Assembly: GCA_947565485.1 (NCBI GenBank)
Contig: CANOGG010000025.1
Span: 1 to 9,918, forward strand
DNA from: an uncultured Mycoplasma sp.
GTDB taxonomy: Bacteria > Bacillota_I > Bacilli_A > RF39 > UBA660
DNA: 9,918 bases
Reading direction: 5' to 3'
The translations under genes and the position numbers were made by a program. Under the pieces are notes generated by a model. It was not told where the DNA came from. It saw nothing but the letters and a program-made list of their open reading frames with translations, and did not search any database. Of this stretch, positions 6,080 through 9,918 are shown piece after piece (within the stretch, counting starts at the first letter, position 1; every line of letters starts with the position of its first letter).

Positions 6080-6171
6080 GCATTTTGATTTGGTTCTACC
6101 ACTGGTGGAACTTAATTTAATGGTTACTATGATACACCAGGAAGTGTGTTAATGAGAGGAGGAATTTTTAA
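6080..6171 (+). promoter_or_regulatory. Structured rpsL leader with two hairpins
   Basis: Hairpin one pairs 6093-6100 (GTTCTACC) with 6104-6111 (GGTGGAAC), eight pairs with one wobble and a 3-nt loop. Hairpin two pairs 6131-6137 with 6144-6150 (core ACAC/GTGT) around CAGGAA. The second ends seven bases before the ribosome binding site AGGAGG (6157-6162), which is nine bases from ATG 6172. Neither has a T-tail, so they are not terminators; translational feedback by a ribosomal protein is possible but I cannot name the ligand. Confidence 0.5.
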
Positions 6172-6585
6172 ATGCCAACAATGAACCAACTTGTTAGAAA
6201 AAATCGAAAAGACAAGGAAAGCAAGAGTAAAGCTCCAGTTTTAAATGTCGGCTATAATGCGATGACTAGAAAACAAACAGATGCTAAAGGACCACAAAAG
6301 CGTGGAGTTTGTACTCGTGTTGGAACTAAAACGCCAAAGAAACCAAACTCAGCATTACGTAAATATGCTCGTGTAAGACTTTCAAATGGTAAAGAAGTAG
6401 ATTGTTATATTCCAGGTGAAGGACATAATTTACAGGAACATAGCGTTGTTCTTGTAAGAGGTGGACGTGTTAAAGACTTAATCGGTGTTCGTTACCACAT
6501 TGTTCGTGGAACACTTGATACTCAAGGAGTTAATAATCGTAAACAAGGCCGTAGTAAATATGGAACTAAAAAACCAAAAAATTAA
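6172..6585 (+). CDS. rpsL: Small ribosomal subunit protein S12 (uS12)
   Basis: S12 lies at the 30S decoding centre and helps set translation accuracy. The 137-residue product has the Gram-positive type insertion (about residues 23-40) and the core blocks [24 protein letters not shown] (41-64), [21 protein letters not shown] (82-102) and [15 protein letters not shown] (106-120). Lys56 and Lys101 match E. coli Lys43 and Lys88, the classic streptomycin-resistance sites, and both are unchanged. Residue 104, normally Pro in the KDLPGVRYH loop, is Ile here. It heads the str operon; rpsG follows after 27 bases. Confidence 0.97.
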   Translation: MPTMNQLVRKNRKDKESKSKAPVLNVGYNAMTRKQTDAKGPQKRGVCTRVGTKTPKKPNSALRKYARVRLSNGKEVDCYIPGEGHNLQEHSVVLVRGGRVKDLIGVRYHIVRGTLDTQGVNNRKQGRSKYGTKKPKN

Positions 6586-6612
6586 AATTTAGAAGAAAGG
6601 AGTTTTTAAATT

Positions 6613-7080
6613 ATGCGTAAAAGACGTGCAAATAAAAGAGATGTTTTACCAGATCCAATATATAATTCTAAAACCGTTACTAAACTTGTAAATAGAATTA
6701 TGAAAGATGGTAAAAAAGGTGTTGCTGAAAAAATTCTTTATGATGCTTTTGAAATTATCAAAGAAAAAACAGGCAAAGACCCAATAGAAGTTTATAATGC
6801 AGCTCTAGAAAATGTTAAACCAGCCCTAGAAGTTAAGTCTCGTCGTATTGGTGGTTCGAACTATCAAGTACCAAACGAAGTAAACGATGAAAGAGCTCAA
6901 ACTTTAGCATTACGTTGGATTGTAAATTATGCAAAAACAAGAAATGGAAAGGGAATGGCCATAAATTTAGCTAATGAACTTATCGATGCTTCAAATGGTG
7001 TCGGTGGTGCTGTTAAAAAACGTGAGGATACTCATAAAATGGCTGAGGCAAATAAAGCATTTGCTCATTATAAATGGTAA
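6613..7080 (+). CDS. rpsG: Small ribosomal subunit protein S7 (uS7)
   Basis: S7 binds the 3' major domain of 16S rRNA and nucleates assembly of the 30S head; in E. coli it also represses the str operon. The product is 155 residues, as in Bacillus (156). Clear blocks are [50 protein letters not shown] and the C-terminal [32 protein letters not shown] at 6596-6602 lies ten bases before ATG 6613. fusA begins six bases after its stop. Confidence 0.97.
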   Translation: MRKRRANKRDVLPDPIYNSKTVTKLVNRIMKDGKKGVAEKILYDAFEIIKEKTGKDPIEVYNAALENVKPALEVKSRRIGGSNYQVPNEVNDERAQTLALRWIVNYAKTRNGKGMAINLANELIDASNGVGGAVKKREDTHKMAEANKAFAHYKW

Positions 7081-7086
7081 TAGGTT

Positions 7087-9159
7087 ATGGCAAGAGATGT
7101 TAGTTTAGAGAAAATTAGAAATATCGGTATCATGGCTCACATTGATGCTGGTAAGACTACTACTACCGAACGTATTTTATTCCATACTGGAATAACTCAT
7201 AAAATTGGTGAAACCCATGATGGCGAATCACAAATGGACTGGATGGATCAAGAAAAAGAAAGAGGTATTACTATTACTAGTGCAGCCACTACTGCTCACT
7301 GGAAAGGATATCGCCTAAATATTATTGATACCCCAGGTCACGTAGACTTTACAATCGAAGTTCAACGTTCATTACGTGTTCTTGATGGTGCAGTCGCTTT
7401 AATTGATGCTCAAGCTGGAGTTGAACCACAAACTGAAACAGTATGGCGTCAAGCAAATGACTACAAAGTTCCAAGAATGATTTGTGCCAATAAAATGGGT
7501 AAACTTGGAGCCGATTTCTATTATAGTTTAGAGACTATTAAATCAAGACTTGGAGCTAAAGCTGCTCCTATTGAACTTCCCATCGGATGTGAAAGTGAAT
7601 TTAGAGGAGTAATTAATCTAGTTACTAGAAAAGCTATTGAATTTGATGGAAGTGAACATGAAAATGCCACTGAAATTGAAATTCCAGCTGATATGAAAGA
7701 CAAAGTCGAGGAGTATCGTACATTCTTAATTGAATCTGTCGCAGATTATGATGAAGAATTAATGATGAAGTATTTAGATGGTGCTGAAATTACTGAAGAA
7801 GAACTTAAAAGTGCTATTCGAAAAGCAACTTTATCAGTAGAATTCTTCCCAGTTTTATGTGCTGATGCCCTCTCTAATAAAGGTATCAAACCATTACTAG
7901 ATGCCGTACTAGACTATTTACCAAGTCCTCTTGATGTTGAAGCTATCGAATGTACTGACAAAGATGGTAATGACGTTTTACGTCACCCAAGTGATTCTGA
8001 ACCATTCACTGCTTTAGCTTTCAAAATCATGACTGACCCATACGTTGGAAGACTATCTTTCTTCCGTGTTTACTCAGGTATTTTAAAGAGTGGCTCATAT
8101 GTTTTAAATAGTACTAAAGGCGAAAAAGAAAGAATTGGTCGTATCTTACAGATGCATGCTAACCAACGTAAAGAAATAACTGAAGTTTATGCAGGCGAGA
8201 TAGCTGCGGCTGTTGGTCTTAAAAATACCACAACTGCCGATACTCTTTGTGATGAAAAGAATCCATGTATCATGAAAGGTATGGAATTCCCAGAACCCGT
8301 AATTGATATTGCAATCGAACCAAAGAGTAAAAACGACCAAGATAAGATGGCATTAGCTATCCAAAAACTAGTTGAAGAAGACCCAACTCTTCGTGTTAAA
8401 ACTGACCATGAAACTGGCCAAACAGTTTTATCTGGAATGGGTGAATTACACTTGGATATTATCATTGATCGTATGCGTCGTGAATTTAATGTTGAGTGTA
8501 ATAGTGGTAAACCTCAAGTTGCTTACCGTGAAACTATTAAAGCCGCTGCAGAGTGTGAAGGAAAATACATCAAACAATCAGGTGGTCGTGGTCAATATGG
8601 TCATGTTTGGGTTAAATTTGAACCTAATCCTGAAAAAGGTTATGAATTCGTTGATGCTATCGTTGGTGGTGTTGTTCCTCGTGAATACATACCAGTAACT
8701 GATAAAGGTTTACAAGAAGCCATGGCTGGTGGAATCTTAGCTGGATATCCAATGGTTGATGTTAAAGCTACTTTATTTGATGGTTCTTACCATGATGTTG
8801 ACTCATCAGAAATGGCTTTCAAAATAGCTGCCTCTATGGCCCTAAAAGAAGCTAAGAACAAATGTAACCCAGTTTTACTTGAACCAATCATGAATGTTGA
8901 AGTAATCGTCCCTGATGAATACATGGGTAATGTTATGGGTGACTTAACTTCTCGTCGTGGTAAACCAATGGGCCAAGAGTCTCGAGGTAATGCTTTATCT
9001 ATTAAAGCAATGGTCCCTCTAGCTGAGATGTTTGGATATGCAACCAGTTTACGTTCCAACACTCAAGGACGTGGTAACTTCACCATGACTTTAGACCACT
9101 ATGAAGAAGTTCCAAAGTCAATTAGTGAAGAAATAATCAAAAAAAATAGTGTTAATTAA
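7087..9159 (+). CDS. fusA: Elongation factor G with altered G4 and G5 motifs
   Basis: EF-G is the GTPase that moves tRNA and mRNA through the ribosome. All five domains are present over 690 residues, a normal length. G1 is AHIDAGKT (17-24), switch I contains RGITI (59-63), G3 is DTPGH (81-85, His85 retained), and domain IV has GGRGQYGHV. Two G-domain motifs differ from the family: G4 is NKMG (135-138) instead of NKMD, and G5 is ADA (259-261) instead of GSA. Domain V reads [13 protein letters not shown] where RRGRVEGMEARGN is usual. ATG 7087 has only a weak TAGG close to it and begins six bases after rpsG, so translation is likely coupled. Everything else argues for a working EF-G rather than a pseudogene. 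Confidence 0.96.
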   Translation: MARDVSLEKIRNIGIMAHIDAGKTTTTERILFHTGITHKIGETHDGESQMDWMDQEKERGITITSAATTAHWKGYRLNIIDTPGHVDFTIEVQRSLRVLDGAVALIDAQAGVEPQTETVWRQANDYKVPRMICANKMGKLGADFYYSLETIKSRLGAKAAPIELPIGCESEFRGVINLVTRKAIEFDGSEHENATEIEIPADMKDKVEEYRTFLIESVADYDEELMMKYLDGAEITEEELKSAIRKATLSVEFFPVLCADALSNKGIKPLLDAVLDYLPSPLDVEAIECTDKDGNDVLRHPSDSEPFTALAFKIMTDPYVGRLSFFRVYSGILKSGSYVLNSTKGEKERIGRILQMHANQRKEITEVYAGEIAAAVGLKNTTTADTLCDEKNPCIMKGMEFPEPVIDIAIEPKSKNDQDKMALAIQKLVEEDPTLRVKTDHETGQTVLSGMGELHLDIIIDRMRREFNVECNSGKPQVAYRETIKAAAECEGKYIKQSGGRGQYGHVWVKFEPNPEKGYEFVDAIVGGVVPREYIPVTDKGLQEAMAGGILAGYPMVDVKATLFDGSYHDVDSSEMAFKIAASMALKEAKNKCNPVLLEPIMNVEVIVPDEYMGNVMGDLTSRRGKPMGQESRGNALSIKAMVPLAEMFGYATSLRSNTQGRGNFTMTLDHYEEVPKSISEEIIKKNSVN

Positions 9160-9161
9160 TT

Positions 9162-9515
9162 ATGAATAATGAACATATTCATCCTAAATTTGAACGTACT
9201 ACTAATAAGCATAACATCGAAGAAGTAACAAAAAAAGTTAAACCTAGATTAAACGATAGTACTATGTTAAGTGTTGAAGCTATCCTAGAAAGAAGAATAG
9301 GTAGTTTCTTCATCATCGATATGAGTAATGAAGAAATAAAAGCTTTAACTAACCAATTTCTAAAAGATTTTATGACTCTAGGAATGACCCAAGGTCCCCT
9401 AGATATAAATAGTTTAGAAAATATTCCAGATGAATTTATTAACCAATATTTAATAAATAAATATGGAGATAAAATTGTTTTAAAAGAAGATAATAATGAT
9501 AATCTACATCGCTAA
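9162..9515 (+). CDS. Unknown 117-residue protein between fusA and tuf
   Basis: The frame begins two bases after the fusA stop, with no ribosome binding site in front of it, so it probably depends on ribosomes finishing fusA. The product is soluble and charged: a polar, Lys-rich first third (to about 35), a central part with helix-like segments (SVEAILERRIGSFFIID, then NEEIKALTNQFLKDFMTLG) and a polar Asp/Asn-rich end. No family is recognised. Bacillus has no gene in this place. Being in the str operon suggests co-expression with translation factors, nothing more. Base use resembles the neighbours. Confidence 0.75.
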   Translation: MNNEHIHPKFERTTNKHNIEEVTKKVKPRLNDSTMLSVEAILERRIGSFFIIDMSNEEIKALTNQFLKDFMTLGMTQGPLDINSLENIPDEFINQYLINKYGDKIVLKEDNNDNLHR

Positions 9516-9574
9516 AAATCTTCTCTTAAAAATAAAATAGTATCATTTAACAAATTGATACAAATAAACTAAAA

Positions 9575-9601
9575 TAATACTTGCAAAAAGTTCAAGTATT
9601 A
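9575..9601. repeat. 9-bp inverted repeat upstream of tuf
   Basis: TAATACTTG (9575-9583) and CAAGTATTA (9593-9601) are perfect inverted copies separated by nine bases. No T-run follows, so this is not a usual terminator. It overlaps the proposed tuf -35 and could be an operator. Confidence 0.45.
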
Positions 9602-9608
9602 GATAAAA
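9581..9608 (+). promoter_or_regulatory. Candidate tuf promoter
   Basis: -35 TTGCAA (9581-9586) and -10 TAAAAT (9603-9608) are 16 bases apart, four and five matches to consensus. The 131-base gap after the preceding gene and the strong ribosome binding site at tuf support separate transcription of tuf. Other -10-like A/T strings lie downstream, so the exact hexamers are uncertain. Confidence 0.5.
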
Positions 9609-9646
9609 TATTATTGTATATTATATTTGAAAGGAGAAAAAATAAT

Positions 9647-9918
9647 ATGGCAAGAGAAAAATTTGACCGTTCTAAAGAGCACGTTAATATTGGTACTATT
9701 GGCCACGTTGATCATGGTAAAACAACATTAACTGCTGCTATTACAAAATTTTTTAGTAAAGAGTTTGTTGAATATTCAAATATCGACAAAGCTCCAGAAG
9801 AAAGAGAAAGAGGTATTACAATTAATACCGCTCACGTTGAGTATGAGACTGACAAACGTCACTATGCTCACGTAGATTGTCCAGGACATGCTGACTATGT
9901 TAAAAACATGATTACAGG
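9647..9918 (+). CDS. tuf: Elongation factor Tu, 5' part
   Basis: EF-Tu delivers aminoacyl-tRNA to the ribosome. The first 90 residues are visible; the gene runs off the right edge. G1 is GHVDHGKT (19-26), switch I has [12 protein letters not shown] (49-60) and G3 is DCPGH (77-81), followed by ADYVKNMIT. The segment between G1 and switch I is about four residues shorter than in E. coli. GAAAGGAG (9629-9636) lies ten bases before ATG 9647. It follows the str operon as usual in Bacillota, but with a separate promoter. Confidence 0.97.
   Translation, partial: MAREKFDRSKEHVNIGTIGHVDHGKTTLTAAITKFFSKEFVEYSNIDKAPEERERGITINTAHVEYETDKRHYAHVDCPGHADYVKNMIT

Noticed and set aside
6120..6152. Tiny leader ORF before rpsL
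   Set aside because: Ten codons, no ribosome binding site, overlaps the second leader hairpin.
6334..6345. Streptomycin-resistance change at the classic S12 lysine
   Set aside because: The TPKKPNS motif is intact and Lys101 is also unchanged.
8187..9062. Minus-strand and other-frame ORFs inside fusA
   Set aside because: They are shadows of a strongly conserved EF-G gene, with no ribosome binding sites or protein-like motifs.
9540..9561. GTATCA/TGATAC hairpin as terminator of the str operon
   Set aside because: Short, AT-rich and without a T-run after it.
1..9918. UGA read as tryptophan (Mycoplasma-type code)
   Set aside because: Conserved Trp positions use TGG and TGA ends the EcfA2-like gene at a sensible place.

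Overview
The window is AT-rich DNA of a low-GC Gram-positive bacterium, most likely an uncultured Bacilli or Mollicutes-like gut lineage (this placement is inference). The support is Bacillus-type ribosomal proteins, strong AGGAGG-type ribosome binding sites, consensus sigma-A promoters, a Gram-positive S12 insertion and the standard code. TGG encodes Trp and TGA serves as a stop, which argues against a Mycoplasma-type code.

Layout. Positions 1-62 hold the last codons of an unidentified gene, perhaps of an Rpn-type nuclease/transposase. Positions 151-2098 are a tightly overlapping run of two degenerate EcfA-like genes and truA. Positions 2162-3185 are the rplM-rpsI operon with its own consensus promoter, a probable L13 leader and a strong terminator. 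Positions 3186-3658 hold no firm protein gene, but do hold promoters, two possible small RNAs and a puzzling open frame. On the minus strand, 5378-3659, a membrane-anchored DUF4474 protein overlaps a calcineurin-like metallophosphoesterase. Positions 5503-6027 encode a small lipoprotein. Positions 6045-9515 are a str operon (rpsL, rpsG, fusA) ending in an unknown 117-residue protein. The 5' part of tuf, with its own promoter, closes the window.

The core is translation machinery: S12, S7, EF-G, EF-Tu, L13, S9 and the tRNA pseudouridine synthase TruA. Two things stand out. First, the usual ecfA1-ecfA2-ecfT-truA-rplM-rpsI locus is present without ecfT, and both ATPase genes are intact ORFs whose products have lost essentially every ATP-handling motif; they look like dead or repurposed ECF ATPases. 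Second, the only EF-G in the window has NKMG instead of NKxD in its G4 motif and DA instead of SA in its G5 motif, a paired change at two residues that touch each other in Ras-like GTPases. S12 next to it carries Ile at a usually invariant proline near the decoding centre. I did not find a phage, CRISPR array, insertion sequence, tRNA or rRNA.
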